Shown here: piece after piece, positions 1 to 10,003 of the stretch
Layout: every line of letters begins with the position of its first letter
Position numbering within the stretch: the first letter of the stretch is position 1
Source of the DNA: Parasulfitobacter algicola
GTDB taxonomy: Bacteria > Pseudomonadota > Alphaproteobacteria > Rhodobacterales > Rhodobacteraceae
DNA: 64,000 nucleotides
Assembly: GCF_013315265.1 (NCBI RefSeq)
Contig: NZ_JABUFE010000010.1
Span: 62,001 to 126,000, forward strand
Direction of reading: 5' to 3'
Program-made: the position numbers and the translations under genes
The notes under the pieces: model-generated
Databases searched by the model: none
What the model was told of the DNA's origin: nothing
The model's input: only the letters and a program-made list of their open reading frames with translations

Positions 1-599
1 TTCATGACATCATGCAGCGTAGGTAATTGTTGCGCTGGAACGTCAAGATTTTCAATCTTTGAACGATTATGAAACACAACATGCATCCCAAAACCCGCCT
101 GCGCACGCCGGGCAATAGCCTTGCCAATGCGGCCCATACCGATAATTCCCAAGACCTTTCCAGACATATGCATGCCCAACATTTGCGTCGGATGCCAACC
201 CGTCCACGCCCCTGCCCGCACCAAACGTTCGCCTTCCGCTGCGCGACGCGTGCTCATCAGCATTAACGTCAGCGCTATATCGGCGGTGGCGTCCGTGACC
301 GCACCGGGTGTGTTGGTCACTGTAATGTTGTGTTTTGCTGCAGCTGCAACATCAATATGATTATACCCAACCCCAAAATTCGCCAATATCTTGCAACGCG
401 GTGCATTGATATCGGCAAAACTATCAGCCCCAAAAGCATCACCAAGAGTTGGCAAAATCGCATCATACTCAGTCAATGCTTTTGATGCCTCGTCCTGGCT
501 CAAGGGGCGCGGCACATTGCGAAGGGTCATATCGAACCTGTTTTGCGCAACGCCTATCACAGCATCAGGCAATTCGCGGGTGATCAAAAGCCGGGTCAA
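1..599 (-). CDS. D-isomer-specific 2-hydroxyacid dehydrogenase (partial, C-terminus outside window)
   Basis: NAD(P)-dependent reductase of the glyoxylate/hydroxypyruvate reductase family; the exact 2-oxoacid substrate cannot be told. I translated the minus strand by hand. After an N-terminal catalytic part with NFGVGYNHID and NTPGAVTDATAD, the Rossmann dinucleotide-binding motif GIIGMGRIGKAIARRAQ is visible at about residues 145-165. The chosen start is TTG at 599, which overlaps the TGA stop of csaA (TTGA), so the two genes look translationally coupled. About 199 codons are present; the family is normally 310-330 residues, so the C-terminal third with the catalytic Glu/His is missing only because the window ends. 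Last gene seen of the run ybjN-proC-csaA-this gene. Confidence 0.85.
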   Translation of the reverse strand, partial: MTRLLITRELPDAVIGVAQNRFDMTLRNVPRPLSQDEASKALTEYDAILPTLGDAFGADSFADINAPRCKILANFGVGYNHIDVAAAAKHNITVTNTPGAVTDATADIALTLMLMSTRRAAEGERLVRAGAWTGWHPTQMLGMHMSGKVLGIIGMGRIGKAIARRAQAGFGMHVVFHNRSKIENLDVPAQQLPTLHDVM

Positions 600-934
600 T
601 AAAGGCGTCCCCCGATCCGAACGGTCTTATCCGGGGTCAACAAAACAACTTCATTTTCTTTATCAGGCACGCCCAGAACCAAAACTTCAGATATGAATTT
701 TCCAATCTGGCGCGGCGGGAAGTTCACAACCGCCATCACTTGTTTTCCAATCAATTCTTCAGGTTTATAATGTTTTGTAATCTGAGCTGAACTTTTCTTT
801 TCCCCGATCTCATCCCCAAAATCGACCCACAGCTTGATCGCGGGCTTTCGGGCTTCGGGGTAAGGTTCCGCCCGCGTGATTTGCCCGACGCGAATATCGA
901 CCTTTAGGAAATCGTCGAAAGTGATGCTATCCAT
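596..934 (-). CDS. csaA: tRNA-binding protein, CsaA-like
   Basis: Small protein of 112 residues made of a single OB-fold tRNA-binding domain of the CsaA/Arc1p/MetRS-beta type. Visible family features are FDDFLKVDIRVGQI near the N-terminus, KPAIKLWVDFG, and the C-terminal VVNFPPRQIGKFISEVLVLG. CsaA is described as an RNA-binding protein with export-related chaperone activity; which role it has here is not shown. I prefer the ATG at 934, preceded by an AAGAGAG ribosome site, over an in-frame TTG at 940. It overlaps the end of proC by 8 bases and ends in a TTGA overlap with the hydroxyacid dehydrogenase, which fits a co-transcribed run. Confidence 0.85.
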   Translation of the reverse strand: MDSITFDDFLKVDIRVGQITRAEPYPEARKPAIKLWVDFGDEIGEKKSSAQITKHYKPEELIGKQVMAVVNFPPRQIGKFISEVLVLGVPDKENEVVLLTPDKTVRIGGRLY

Positions 935-1742
935 TTGCAAGCTCTCTTGATCTGTCAGCAGCAGCTTTGACCGCCCTTTTTAACAGGGGCGGGAAGCCAG
1001 TATCTTTGTCCATCAGAACGTCAAGCGCGGCTTGGGTTGTGCCATTCGGGCTGGTGACGTTGATGCGCAATTGTTCAGGGTTATCCTCCGACAATTTAGC
1101 CAGTGCACCTGAACCAGCAACGGTCGCCTTGGCCAAGGTCATTGCCAGATCAGCTGGCAAACCCTGTGCCTGCCCCGCAGCCGCAAGCGTTTCAATCAAA
1201 TGGAAAACATAGGCCGGACCTGATCCTGAAACACCCGTGACTGCATCGATCTGATCTTCGCTATCCAAACGGACAGTCTGTCCAATAACTTGCAATAAAT
1301 CTTCAGCCATTTGCATCGCAGATTCAGCGACATGCGTATTACCGCAAAATGCAGTGATCCCCTGACCAATGGCAGCAGGTGTGTTGGGCATTGCACGAAT
1401 AATCGGCGTATGCGGCCCTAGTATCTGTTCGAACTTGGAAACTGTGATTCCGGCCGCCACTGATAAAAAAACTGTCGTGCCGTTACCCAAAGCCTGAAGT
1501 ACTGGCAATGCGTCCCCCATCATTTGAGGTTTCACTGCAATCAGGATTATGGCGGGATTTTCAGGCAACGCAGTATTCAAGTGAACGTCTTGCGCTAACA
1601 GCCAATCGGATGGTTTGGGATCTAGTATCCATATCGCCTTGGGCGAAAGCCCCTGCCCCAACCAACCGGCCAGCATGGCTGATCCCATCTTGCCGCAGCC
1701 CAGCAAAACCAGCCCGCGGTTCTCGATATCTTTAAAGTCCAT
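927..1742 (-). CDS. proC: pyrroline-5-carboxylate reductase
   Basis: Catalyses the last step of proline synthesis, NAD(P)H-dependent reduction of 1-pyrroline-5-carboxylate, in the cytoplasm. The 271-residue length is normal. The N-terminal Rossmann motif LLGCGKMGSAML, the central AVKPQMM, RAMPNTPAAIGQG, and the C-terminal signature region with GVSGSGPAYVFHLIETL are all present. ATG at 1742 follows a GGAGGG ribosome site by five bases; a GTG one codon upstream (1745) is also possible. It lies 26 bases after the YbjN gene and overlaps csaA, so it is probably co-transcribed with both. Nothing in the gene looks damaged. Confidence 0.95.
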   Translation of the reverse strand: MDFKDIENRGLVLLGCGKMGSAMLAGWLGQGLSPKAIWILDPKPSDWLLAQDVHLNTALPENPAIILIAVKPQMMGDALPVLQALGNGTTVFLSVAAGITVSKFEQILGPHTPIIRAMPNTPAAIGQGITAFCGNTHVAESAMQMAEDLLQVIGQTVRLDSEDQIDAVTGVSGSGPAYVFHLIETLAAAGQAQGLPADLAMTLAKATVAGSGALAKLSEDNPEQLRINVTSPNGTTQAALDVLMDKDTGFPPLLKRAVKAAADRSRELANG

Positions 1743-1768
1743 CACGCCCTCCGCTTTAAAGGGCAGTT

Positions 1769-2272
1769 TTACGCGCGGCCGTAGGCCTCTGCAATCGCGA
1801 CTTGCATGGCGTCATCGACAGTTCGTTCGCCCCAGGTCGCCAGTTGAAACGCAGGATAAAAGCGTTCAGCGGACAAAACTGCAGCATTAATAGCTGTGTC
1901 GATCTGTTCAGGACTAGCCACTTGCCCACCTGCCAAGATCAGACCGTAGCGATAAACCATCAGTTTTTGCTGCGCCCAATAAGTGAATGCCCCGGCCCAG
2001 CACATGTCATTGGCACTGTTCAATGCCTCGTACAGTGATGACATCCGATCTTCCGGCGGCTCCATCTCAAATGTGCAAATCAAGCGTAGCGTTTCATCAT
2101 AAGCGGACCAAGCCAATGTGATCGAATATGTCCGCCACTGTCCCTCGACAGCCATTGCGATCTGATCATCTGCAATGCGGTCAAAATCCCATTCATGATG
2201 TTCCGCGATATGTTCGACGATATCAATAGGGTGAAGGTCTTCTGTTTCCAGATACTGCTCAGAAAGTGCCAT
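1769..2272 (-). CDS. YbjN domain-containing protein
   Basis: Protein of 167 residues resembling the YbjN/sensory-transduction-regulator-like family. Those proteins have a fold like type III secretion chaperones and an unsettled function. Visible features are an acidic N-terminus, the segment EGQWRTYSITLAWSAYDETLRLIC, and a middle part rich in aromatics (CWAGAFTYWAQQKLMVYRYGL). The start at 2272 is supported by AAAGAGAGG shortly upstream. First gene of the minus-strand run ybjN-proC-csaA-dehydrogenase, so its promoter is expected between 2273 and about 2400. No enzymatic motif is visible; I cannot say more about its job. Confidence 0.8.
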   Translation of the reverse strand: MALSEQYLETEDLHPIDIVEHIAEHHEWDFDRIADDQIAMAVEGQWRTYSITLAWSAYDETLRLICTFEMEPPEDRMSSLYEALNSANDMCWAGAFTYWAQQKLMVYRYGLILAGGQVASPEQIDTAINAAVLSAERFYPAFQLATWGERTVDDAMQVAIAEAYGRA

Positions 2273-2470
2273 GGTGGCCTCTCTTTGTTGGCGCTTGTCA
2301 CTGGCAAAGCCCCAAGCGCTAGGTGCCTGCTCAAGGTGCGGTGGTTCATTCCACTGCCCTTACAAAATATGGTGCTATCTGTTTGACGTTCTGTAAAGAT
2401 ATATTTTTGTGATACACACAATAAGTTGTGGATAGCTTGGATCAAACCACTTAATAGACGCTAAAAATGC

Positions 2471-2498
2471 AAAAACTCCCGCCTAGGCGAGAGTTTTT
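2471..2498 (-). terminator. Rho-independent terminator after ubiK
   Basis: An inverted repeat pairs AAAAACTC with GAGTTTTT around a GC-rich centre (CCGCCTAGGCGA). Read on the minus strand it is a stem followed by a T-run, 18 bases beyond the ubiK stop. Because both flanks are A/T-rich it could also work on the plus strand, but no plus-strand gene ends here. Confidence 0.75.
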
Positions 2499-2515
2499 GG
2501 GTCAAATCGACTGAC

Positions 2516-2764
2516 TTACTTCTTTTTCTTGCCTTCCAGCGCCTCAATCCGCGCTAGCAAGGTTGCATTTTCTTCGCGTGCTTTCTGTGCCATGGCACGT
2601 ACAGCATCGAATTCCTCACGCGTTACAAAGTCACGATCAGCCAGCCAGCGGTCCATCATACTTTTCATAGCTGTTTCAGCTTCGTCCTTCGCACCCTGGG
2701 CAACACCCATAGCATTCGTCATCAGCTGCGAGATATCATCGAATATTTTAGTACGCGTCTGCAT
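2516..2764 (-). CDS. ubiK: accessory factor UbiK family protein (BMFP, formerly DUF526)
   Basis: An 82-residue protein of the UbiK/YqiC family, assembly factors that help the membrane-associated ubiquinone-biosynthesis complex. The typical layout is visible: an amphipathic N-terminal segment (KIFDDISQLMTNAMGVAQG), then DRDFVTREEFDAVRAMAQKAREEN and a C-terminal coiled coil ending in a run of lysines (EALEGKKKK). It stands alone, divergent from lgt, with its own terminator downstream. No ubi gene is nearby in this window, so the ubiquinone role is taken from the family only. Confidence 0.85.
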   Translation of the reverse strand: MQTRTKIFDDISQLMTNAMGVAQGAKDEAETAMKSMMDRWLADRDFVTREEFDAVRAMAQKAREENATLLARIEALEGKKKK

Positions 2765-2862
2765 GAATTGTCCTCTAAGTATTACATTTAATATCTATAT
2801 GGGCTTCAAAACGCATTGTCACAAGGTTGACTTCGCCGCAGCAGACACGCAGGAACAAATTT

Positions 2863-3753
2863 ATGCAGGCAGCTATCCCATTTCCCGACATCTCGCCCGA
2901 GATTTTCACCATTGCCGCGTTTGGCATTGAATTTGCGCTTCGGTGGTATGCCTTGGCCTATATCGCAGGCATCATAATTGGCGTATATCTTGTAATCAGG
3001 GCGACCAAACGCCCTGAGTTATGGCCCAACAATACCCCCCCGCTAACGCGCGATCAGATTGAAGATTTTCTGGTATGGGCCGTGCTTGGTGTGATTTTGG
3101 GTGGGCGACTGGGATATGTGATTTTCTATAAGCCCGGCGATTATCTGGAAAACCCGCTTGAAGTCATAATGATCTGGCAAGGTGGCATGGCATTCCACGG
3201 TGGTTTTCTGGGCGTTATTTTTGCCGCATATCTGTACTGCCGGAAATACGGTATCCCCAAAATGTCCATGGCGGACTGTTTGGCACTTGCGACGCCTGCG
3301 GGTCTTTTTCTGGGGCGCATTGCAAATTTCATAAACGCAGAGCTATGGGGCAGACCGACTGATCTGCCTTGGGGTGTGATCTTTCCGGGGCAAGCTGCGC
3401 AGAACTGTCCCCAGATTATTGGTTTATGCGCCAGACACCCGTCACAACTGTATGAAGCCATTCTGGAAGGGCTCATACTAGGCCTGCTGCTGGTCTATCT
3501 TGTCTGGAAGAAAAATGCTTTGAAAACACCGGGCTTTATCGCAGGGCTGTTCCTTTTGGGGTACGGCCTGGGCCGGTTTGTTGTTGAATTTGTGCGACAG
3601 CCTGATGCGCAATTCATAAGCCCAGGCAATCAGCTTGGACTGGCATGGCATATTCAGGGCTATGGGCTGACGATGGGGCAAATTCTGTCAATTCCAATGA
3701 TCATCGCCGGCATTCTGTTCATTCAATACGCAAGGCGGACCCGTTTGGCATGA
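2863..3753 (+). CDS. lgt: prolipoprotein diacylglyceryl transferase
   Basis: Integral inner-membrane enzyme that transfers diacylglycerol from phosphatidylglycerol to the lipobox cysteine of prolipoproteins, the first step of lipoprotein maturation. The 296 residues contain about seven hydrophobic segments and the Lgt signature [21 protein letters not shown], together with [13 protein letters not shown] chose ATG at 2863, a few bases after AGGAAC, because the protein then begins [15 protein letters not shown] as in relatives; an upstream TTG at 2827 would add an unlikely polar extension. Its stop overlaps the next start (ATGA), so it heads a three-gene operon with the methyltransferase and pgeF. 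Confidence 0.95.
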   Translation: MQAAIPFPDISPEIFTIAAFGIEFALRWYALAYIAGIIIGVYLVIRATKRPELWPNNTPPLTRDQIEDFLVWAVLGVILGGRLGYVIFYKPGDYLENPLEVIMIWQGGMAFHGGFLGVIFAAYLYCRKYGIPKMSMADCLALATPAGLFLGRIANFINAELWGRPTDLPWGVIFPGQAAQNCPQIIGLCARHPSQLYEAILEGLILGLLLVYLVWKKNALKTPGFIAGLFLLGYGLGRFVVEFVRQPDAQFISPGNQLGLAWHIQGYGLTMGQILSIPMIIAGILFIQYARRTRLA

Positions 3754-4802
3754 CGTTACAGAAGCATTTGCTGTCGCGTATTTCAGCATTTGGGCCGATG
3801 ACTATTGCTGATTATATGTCTGAGTGTCTGCTGCACCCGACTTATGGGTATTACACAACGCGTGATCCGCTTGGGACGTCCGGCGATTTCACCACTGCCC
3901 CCGAGATCAGCCAGATGTTTGGTGAATTAATCGGGCTTTGCCTTGCACAAAGTTGGTTGGATCAAGGCGCTCCATCGCCGTTTGCACTGATCGAACTTGG
4001 CCCCGGCCGCGGCACACTAATGCATGATATTTTGCGCGCAACGACCAAAGTGCCCGGATTTTCGGCAGCCGTTCAAATCCATCTGATCGAAGCCTCACCC
4101 GTATTACAGGATATTCAAAGGGAAAAACTTGGGCAGGTGCATTGGCATAATACCTTACAAACTTTGCCCGCTATGCCAGGGTTTTTCATTGCTAACGAAT
4201 TTTTCGACGCATTGCCCATACGGCAATTCGTTCGCAGTGGTGAGGGTTGGTGCGAACGATGTGTGACTGCGGTGGACAGCGTGCTTCAGTACGCGCTTTC
4301 GCCTGCAACGCCTTATGATATCCTGACGCATCGACTGGACGACACAAAAAACGATGATCTGGTCGAAATATGTCCTCAGGGCGCTGACATTGCATCTCAG
4401 ATCGGTCATTATATCAATACACATGGGGGTGCAGCCCTGATTGTTGATTATGGGGAATGGCGCAGCCTTGGCGACACATTTCAGGCTTTGCAAAACCATC
4501 AGGCCGTCAACCCGCTGACCAAACCAGGACATGCAGATCTGTCAGCACATGTTGACTTTGAAGCACTTGCAAAAGCAACACCATCCGCACATACGCGCTT
4601 GACACCACAAGGCATATTTCTGGAACGCCTTGGCATAACGCAACGGGCGCAAGTTCTTGCAAACGCCTTGCAAGGGTCTGACTTAGAAAATCATGTTACG
4701 GCACATCAGCGCTTGACCCACCCCGAAGAAATGGGAACGTTGTTTAAAGTACTCGGCTTTCACCCGATATCAGAAAAGCCCCTTGCCGGACTGACGATAT
4801 GA
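3750..4802 (+). CDS. class I SAM-dependent methyltransferase, MidA/NDUFAF7 family
   Basis: Methyltransferase of 350 residues related to mitochondrial NDUFAF7, which methylates an arginine of a complex I subunit; the bacterial substrate is unproven. The N-terminal part ([19 protein letters not shown], then [18 protein letters not shown]) and the SAM-binding motif [16 protein letters not shown] at about residue 85 are typical, as are [13 protein letters not shown] and LIVDYGE. I take the ATG at 3750 that overlaps the lgt stop; a longer reading from 3645 would run inside lgt and lacks family resemblance. It also overlaps pgeF by four bases. The order lgt-methyltransferase-pgeF is familiar from alphaproteobacteria. 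Confidence 0.88.
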   Translation: MTLQKHLLSRISAFGPMTIADYMSECLLHPTYGYYTTRDPLGTSGDFTTAPEISQMFGELIGLCLAQSWLDQGAPSPFALIELGPGRGTLMHDILRATTKVPGFSAAVQIHLIEASPVLQDIQREKLGQVHWHNTLQTLPAMPGFFIANEFFDALPIRQFVRSGEGWCERCVTAVDSVLQYALSPATPYDILTHRLDDTKNDDLVEICPQGADIASQIGHYINTHGGAALIVDYGEWRSLGDTFQALQNHQAVNPLTKPGHADLSAHVDFEALAKATPSAHTRLTPQGIFLERLGITQRAQVLANALQGSDLENHVTAHQRLTHPEEMGTLFKVLGFHPISEKPLAGLTI

Positions 4803-5554
4803 CGCTTGAAATTCTGACATCTGACGATTTTTCGAACATACGACACGGGTTTTTCACAAGACGTGGGGGGGCGTCTTCGGGCGTTTTTAGCGGTTTGAAT
4901 TGCGGTTCAGGCAGCAGTGATCAAGCTGATATCGTATCCATAAACCGTGCACGTGTGGCTGATGCCATGAATGTCGACGCTGAAAACCTTTTGACCGTAA
5001 ATCAGGTTCATTCAGCAGATGTTGTCGTGGTCAATTCTGCTTTCAAAACGCGACCCAAAGCAGATGCAATTGTCACCAATCAACCTGGTATAGCATTAGG
5101 TATACTGACAGCAGATTGTCAGCCTGTCTTATTTGCAGACGAAAAGAATGCCGTGATTGGGGCTGCACATGCGGGCTGGCAAGGCGCTTTGGCGGGTGTA
5201 TTGGAAGCGACATTAGATGCAATGGAAACCCAAGGGGCCGAGCGACAAGAAATTTGCGCGGTAATAGGGCCGTCAATCAGCCAGCGCACTTATGAAGTGG
5301 GTCCAGAATTTTTGGACCGGTTTATTGCAGAGGATTCTGACTTTTCACGGTTTTTCGCCAATGGCGATGGGGACAAGTACCATTTTGATCTGCCTGGCTT
5401 TGGGTTGCACCGGTTGCGCATAGCTGGCGTTGGTTTCGCCAGTTGGACAGGTCACTGCACATATTCTGACCCGGATCGTTTTTTCAGCTATCGTCGTAGC
5501 GTGCACAACAAAGAGGTCGACTATGGCCGCCTTATTTCTGCAATCAGGCTTTAA
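4799..5554 (+). CDS. pgeF: peptidoglycan editing factor PgeF (laccase-domain/YfiH family)
   Basis: Cytoplasmic protein of 251 residues in the YfiH/PgeF family. Members are often annotated as polyphenol oxidases, but in E. coli the protein prevents wrong amino acids from staying in muropeptide precursors, and homologues act on purine nucleosides. The metal-site motifs are intact: NQVHSADVV, ILTADCQPVLFAD, GAAHAGWQGALAGV and the C-terminal GHCTYSDPDRFFSYRR. It starts in an ATGA overlap with the methyltransferase, the last gene of that operon. About 220 bases without a recognised gene follow before the small ORF at 5774. Confidence 0.9.
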   Translation: MTLEILTSDDFSNIRHGFFTRRGGASSGVFSGLNCGSGSSDQADIVSINRARVADAMNVDAENLLTVNQVHSADVVVVNSAFKTRPKADAIVTNQPGIALGILTADCQPVLFADEKNAVIGAAHAGWQGALAGVLEATLDAMETQGAERQEICAVIGPSISQRTYEVGPEFLDRFIAEDSDFSRFFANGDGDKYHFDLPGFGLHRLRIAGVGFASWTGHCTYSDPDRFFSYRRSVHNKEVDYGRLISAIRL

Positions 5555-5773
5555 TTCAGGCATATAAGCGGCGCATTAAGTCAAATTCTTGCCCAAAAGC
5601 ATTCATCAATGCACCGAAACCTTAGAAATATATGAGGTAAATGGTTAACGCCTGGTACGAACGAAAATCACAAAAACACATTTAACGTCACCCTTCGAAC
5701 AAAACCGCGCCTAAAATCACAGCAATAGTAAGTGGAATAATATGTCTAAGTTGCACAGTTAAAGAGGTTACAA

Positions 5774-5926
5774 ATGTTAGATCAAAGCGGTACAGCAAAA
5801 CTTCAGGAAAACCACTGGGTGCAAACACTGATTCAAGCGGCAGACACAGAAGCACATCCCATGCCTTGGCAGCGCGGGACGCGTCGAAAAGAGATGTTTG
5901 AGCGCATCAAAGAGCAATCTGAATAA
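5774..5926 (+). CDS. small conserved-looking hypothetical protein, 50 residues
   Basis: A 50-codon ORF with ATG at 5774, AGAGG about six bases upstream and a TAA stop at 5924-5926. The product is hydrophilic and includes the segment MPWQRGTRRKEMF. I recall similar PW-x-RG-x-RR segments in short Roseobacter proteins, but I cannot name a family. There is no signal peptide or membrane segment. It sits alone between pgeF and the convergent ATP-sulfurylase gene, with a strong hairpin about 275 bases further on. The good ribosome site and basic central motif make coding likely but not certain. Confidence 0.55.
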   Translation: MLDQSGTAKLQENHWVQTLIQAADTEAHPMPWQRGTRRKEMFERIKEQSE

Positions 5927-6303
5927 TTATTAAGATATGACTGATCCGAAAACTGCTTAATAAGCTTGCATAATTGCAGGCTTATTTCTTTTGGCGCAAA
6001 AATAATTCACTTTTCAGCAAACAAATCATTGACAGTGATGACGACATAGGCGATTTTATGCCTACTTGGTTAGTATTCGTTTCCCATTGTTTTAAGGGCA
6101 AAGTCATGCGGTTTCTTCCCCAGAAGCCAAAAGACAGACCGAATGATAATTTTAGGTTGCCCTCATATCGATGTATTTGCATCAATCGCTCGTTCTAGAT
6201 CGGCGACCTCAGCGTTTTTAGCCTCAAAACGCACCAGAGGTCGCCTTTCTTACTTTAAATCCCGATACTGTATCTGAAATTCTGCAAGTTATTTTGCCGC
6301 TTT
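5927..6303. other. gene-poor stretch between the 50-aa ORF and the ATP sulfurylase gene
   Basis: No convincing protein gene lies here: the 67-74 codon ORFs on both strands (about 5974-6198 and 5982-6185) lack ribosome sites and family resemblance and are antisense to each other. The stretch is A/T-rich and ends in the strong hairpin at 6202-6245. It could be a long 3' untranslated region or a small RNA gene. Confidence 0.5.
6202..6245 (+). terminator. strong two-stage hairpin, possible terminator of a small RNA
   Basis: An outer stem pairs GGCGACCTC (6202-6210) with GAGGTCGCC (6237-6245). Inside it a second stem pairs GCGTTTT with AAAACGC around a short loop. The plus strand continues TTTCTTACTTT, a moderate U-tract; the minus strand has no T-run after the stem. 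This suggests a plus-strand transcript ends here, although the nearest plus gene stops at 5926. Confidence 0.55.
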
Positions 6304-8013
6304 TTATGCGGCTATCAACCCAAGCGATTCCAGCTTTAGCAAAATCTGGTGTGCGCAATTATCAACATCAACGTTTTCAGTCTCGACCCGTAATTCGGGG
6401 TTATTAGGCACGTCATATGGGTCAGAAATACCCGTAAATTCCTTAATCTTACCTTCGCGGGCTAATTTATAAAGCCCCTTGCGATCGCGTCGTTCACATT
6501 CTTCAATACTGGTTGAAACATGTACTTCAACAAAAGCACCAAACTGTTCAATATCTTCGCGAACAGCCCGCCGTGTTGTTGCATAGGGTGCAATGGGCGC
6601 ACAGATCGCAATGCCGCCATTTTTAGTAATCTCGGATGCGACATAACCGATGCGACGGATATTCAAATCACGATGTTCTTTAGAAAAACCAAGTTCAGAG
6701 CTCAGGTTTTTGCGAACAATATCACCATCCAGCAATGTCACGGGGCGACCACCCATCTCCATTAATTTGACCATAAGCGCATTAGCAATGGTCGATTTTC
6801 CCGATCCTGAAAAGCCGGTAAAAAAGACAGTAAAGCCTTGTTGCGCACGCGGCGGCCGAGTTTTACGAAGCTCTGAAACGACCGCAGGAAAGCTGAACCA
6901 TTCTGGAATATCAAGCCCTTCGCTTAAACGGCGACGCAGTTCCGTGCCAGAAATATTCAAAACCGTCGCACCCTCTTCCACCTCGTCAGCAGGTTCATAT
7001 TGGGCACGGTTTTGCACATAAACCATGTGCTTAAAGTCAACCATTTCGATGCCCATCTCGTCTTGATGCACCTTGAACAGTTCTTGTGCATCGTAAGGGC
7101 CATAGAAATCGTCGTCGCTTGAATTCTTACCGGGTCCTGCATGATCGCGACCGACGATCATATGTGTACAACCATGATTTTTGCGGATCAGACCGTGCCA
7201 GACAGCCTCTCGTGGGCCGGCCATACGCATCGCCAGGTTAAGCAAACTCATTGTGGTTGTCGCTTGTGGATATTGATCCAGCACAGCTTCGTAACAGCGT
7301 ACGCGCGTAAAATGGTCGATATCACCGGGCTTTGTCATTCCAACAACCGGATGGATCAACAAATTGGCTTGGGTTTCCTTGGCCGCGCGAAAGGTCAACT
7401 CTTGGTGCGCACGGTGCAGCGGATTGCGGGTTTGAAACGCCACAACGCGGCGCCATCCCAATTTACGAAAATAAGCACGTAGTTCATTAGGGGTATCCCG
7501 ACGGGCCCGAAAATCATAATGAACAGGTTGCTGAATACCCGTTATGGGGCCACCCAAATAAATCTGACCCGCTTGATTGTGCAGATAATTGACGGCCGGG
7601 TGGGCATCGTCATCTGCACCAAAAACTTTTTCAGCTTCATTCGCTTTGTTTGGCTGCCAGCGATCCGTGACCGTCATCGTGGCAAGAATAACGCCTTCCC
7701 GGTCGCGCAATGCAATATCTTGCCCAATCTCAATATTTTGCGAAAACTCTTCATCGACATCCAGGGTGATCGGCATCGGCCAAAGCGTACCATCAGCCAA
7801 ACGCATCTTTTCGACAACACTGTTATAGTCATCTTCGCCCAAAAATCCCTTGAGCGGATTAAACCCACCGTTCATCAGCAATTCAAGATCGCAAATCTGC
7901 CGCGGGCTTAAATCCCAGGATGTCAAATCAGCTGCTTCAATCTTCAGCTTTTGCGCACTTTCATAAGAAACAAAAAGTTCAGGGATCGGGGCCAGATTAA
8001 GGGGCATTGCCAT
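6304..8013 (-). CDS. sat: bifunctional sulfate adenylyltransferase / adenylylsulfate kinase
   Basis: Fused sulfate-activating enzyme: ATP sulfurylase makes APS and the APS-kinase part phosphorylates it to PAPS for assimilatory sulfate reduction. The 569-residue protein has the sulfurylase domain first (QTRNPLHRAHQEL with the HxxH motif near residue 195; GRDHAGPGKNS), then the kinase P-loop FTGFSGSGKSTIANAL near residue 400 and LDGDIVRKNLSSELGFS. Start at 8013 is ATG; a second Met at 8007 is also possible. It is a single gene with no cys neighbours. The large sulfurylase/kinase fusion differs from the CysDN/CysC system of enterobacteria. Confidence 0.93.
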   Translation of the reverse strand: MAMPLNLAPIPELFVSYESAQKLKIEAADLTSWDLSPRQICDLELLMNGGFNPLKGFLGEDDYNSVVEKMRLADGTLWPMPITLDVDEEFSQNIEIGQDIALRDREGVILATMTVTDRWQPNKANEAEKVFGADDDAHPAVNYLHNQAGQIYLGGPITGIQQPVHYDFRARRDTPNELRAYFRKLGWRRVVAFQTRNPLHRAHQELTFRAAKETQANLLIHPVVGMTKPGDIDHFTRVRCYEAVLDQYPQATTTMSLLNLAMRMAGPREAVWHGLIRKNHGCTHMIVGRDHAGPGKNSSDDDFYGPYDAQELFKVHQDEMGIEMVDFKHMVYVQNRAQYEPADEVEEGATVLNISGTELRRRLSEGLDIPEWFSFPAVVSELRKTRPPRAQQGFTVFFTGFSGSGKSTIANALMVKLMEMGGRPVTLLDGDIVRKNLSSELGFSKEHRDLNIRRIGYVASEITKNGGIAICAPIAPYATTRRAVREDIEQFGAFVEVHVSTSIEECERRDRKGLYKLAREGKIKEFTGISDPYDVPNNPELRVETENVDVDNCAHQILLKLESLGLIAA

Positions 8014-8102
8014 CGCAGATGTCTCGTTTTGATTGTGTAAACAGATATAATTGGCCGCCTAGCGTGTTAAACGAGCCTACTTCAAGTCGCTTTGCATCAA
8101 AA

Positions 8103-9079
<977 letters not shown>

Positions 9080-9268
9080 CTATGACTCTTTCAAACAGAA
9101 TGGATTTACCGCATATAACGGCCAGACAGAGCGGAAGAAACCCCCTGAAAAGCGGCTATGCAGCCACGGAATAAACTATTTTGCATTAATATAGTTGCGC
9201 ATATGAGTAATAATATTGCGCATCACAGCAGGTCAAAGTAAGGTTTGCAAGAATTGAGGGAGCATAAG

Positions 9269-9769
9269 ATGTCTACGACCAAATTGGATCCGATCGACCG
9301 TCAGATACTGGCCGAGCTGCAGAATGACGGCAGAATGACCAATGTCGAATTGGCAAAGCGCGTTGGGATATCCGCCCCACCCTGTTTGCGTCGCGTACGC
9401 ACGTTGGAAGAGGCCGGATATATCAATGGGTATCATGCGGATGTAGATGCCAGGGCTTTGGGTTTTGAAGTGCAGGTTTTCGCAATGGTCGGACTGCAAA
9501 GCCAAGCAGAGGTAGATCTGAGCGCCTTTGAGAGTCGTTGCAAAAACTGGCCCTTGGTTCGTGAATGTCACATGCTGAACGGCGAAGTGGATTTTATTCT
9601 GAAATGCGTTGCACCCGATCTTAGCTCTTTCCAGACATTTCTGACCGAAGAATTGACGTCGGCAGATAATGTCGCAAGTGTCAAAACATCGCTTGTCATA
9701 CGCATTGCGAAAGACGAACCCGGCGTGCCCTTTGATGTTCTTGAAGACAGATTAAGTAAAACAGCCTAG
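9269..9769 (+). CDS. Lrp/AsnC family transcriptional regulator
   Basis: A 166-residue regulator with an N-terminal winged helix-turn-helix (LDPIDRQILAELQNDGRMTNVELAKRVGISAPPCLRRV) and a C-terminal RAM/AsnC ligand-binding domain (GFEVQVFAMVGL, ECHMLNGEVDFILKC). Such proteins usually sense an amino acid and form octamers on DNA; the effector here is unknown. I start at ATG 9269 because GAGGGA lies seven bases upstream; a TTG at 9245 would only add eight residues. It diverges from trxB, so it may act in the shared intergenic region. It is followed by the ccoG operon after 234 bases. Confidence 0.88.
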   Translation: MSTTKLDPIDRQILAELQNDGRMTNVELAKRVGISAPPCLRRVRTLEEAGYINGYHADVDARALGFEVQVFAMVGLQSQAEVDLSAFESRCKNWPLVRECHMLNGEVDFILKCVAPDLSSFQTFLTEELTSADNVASVKTSLVIRIAKDEPGVPFDVLEDRLSKTA

Positions 9770-9925
9770 GCAAACTTCATTGCTCCCCAAAATACTGTTC
9801 GCAAAGATAGTGCCCGAGTGACTTAACGTAACGATGTAAAAGATGTGAAGCAAAGCGTCTTTGCACTAAGCCACGCCCGCCCTCAGAATAATCGAGACCC
9901 CATGTCGCAGCACAAATCGCGTGTT

Positions 9926-9939
9926 TTGATCTGCGTCAA
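9926..9939 (+). promoter_or_regulatory. FnrL/FNR-type box upstream of ccoG
   Basis: TTGATCTGCGTCAA matches the FNR/FnrL consensus TTGAT-N4-ATCAA in nine of the ten defined positions, with G in place of the first A of the right half. It is centred about 71 bases before the ccoG start, compatible with activation from near -41. Low-oxygen control of cbb3-oxidase assembly genes by FnrL is established in Rhodobacter. Confidence 0.75.
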
Positions 9940-10003
9940 AGTTTCGTCTTCCGCTCTCTGTCACTACACTTGTCAGCGTCGACTCATATAAAAGGTCCAA
10001 ATT

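Noticed and set aside
5974-6198. Overlapping ORFs of 74 and 67 codons on opposite strands.
   Set aside because: No ribosome sites, no resemblance to known proteins, and both end near a hairpin; treated as non-coding.
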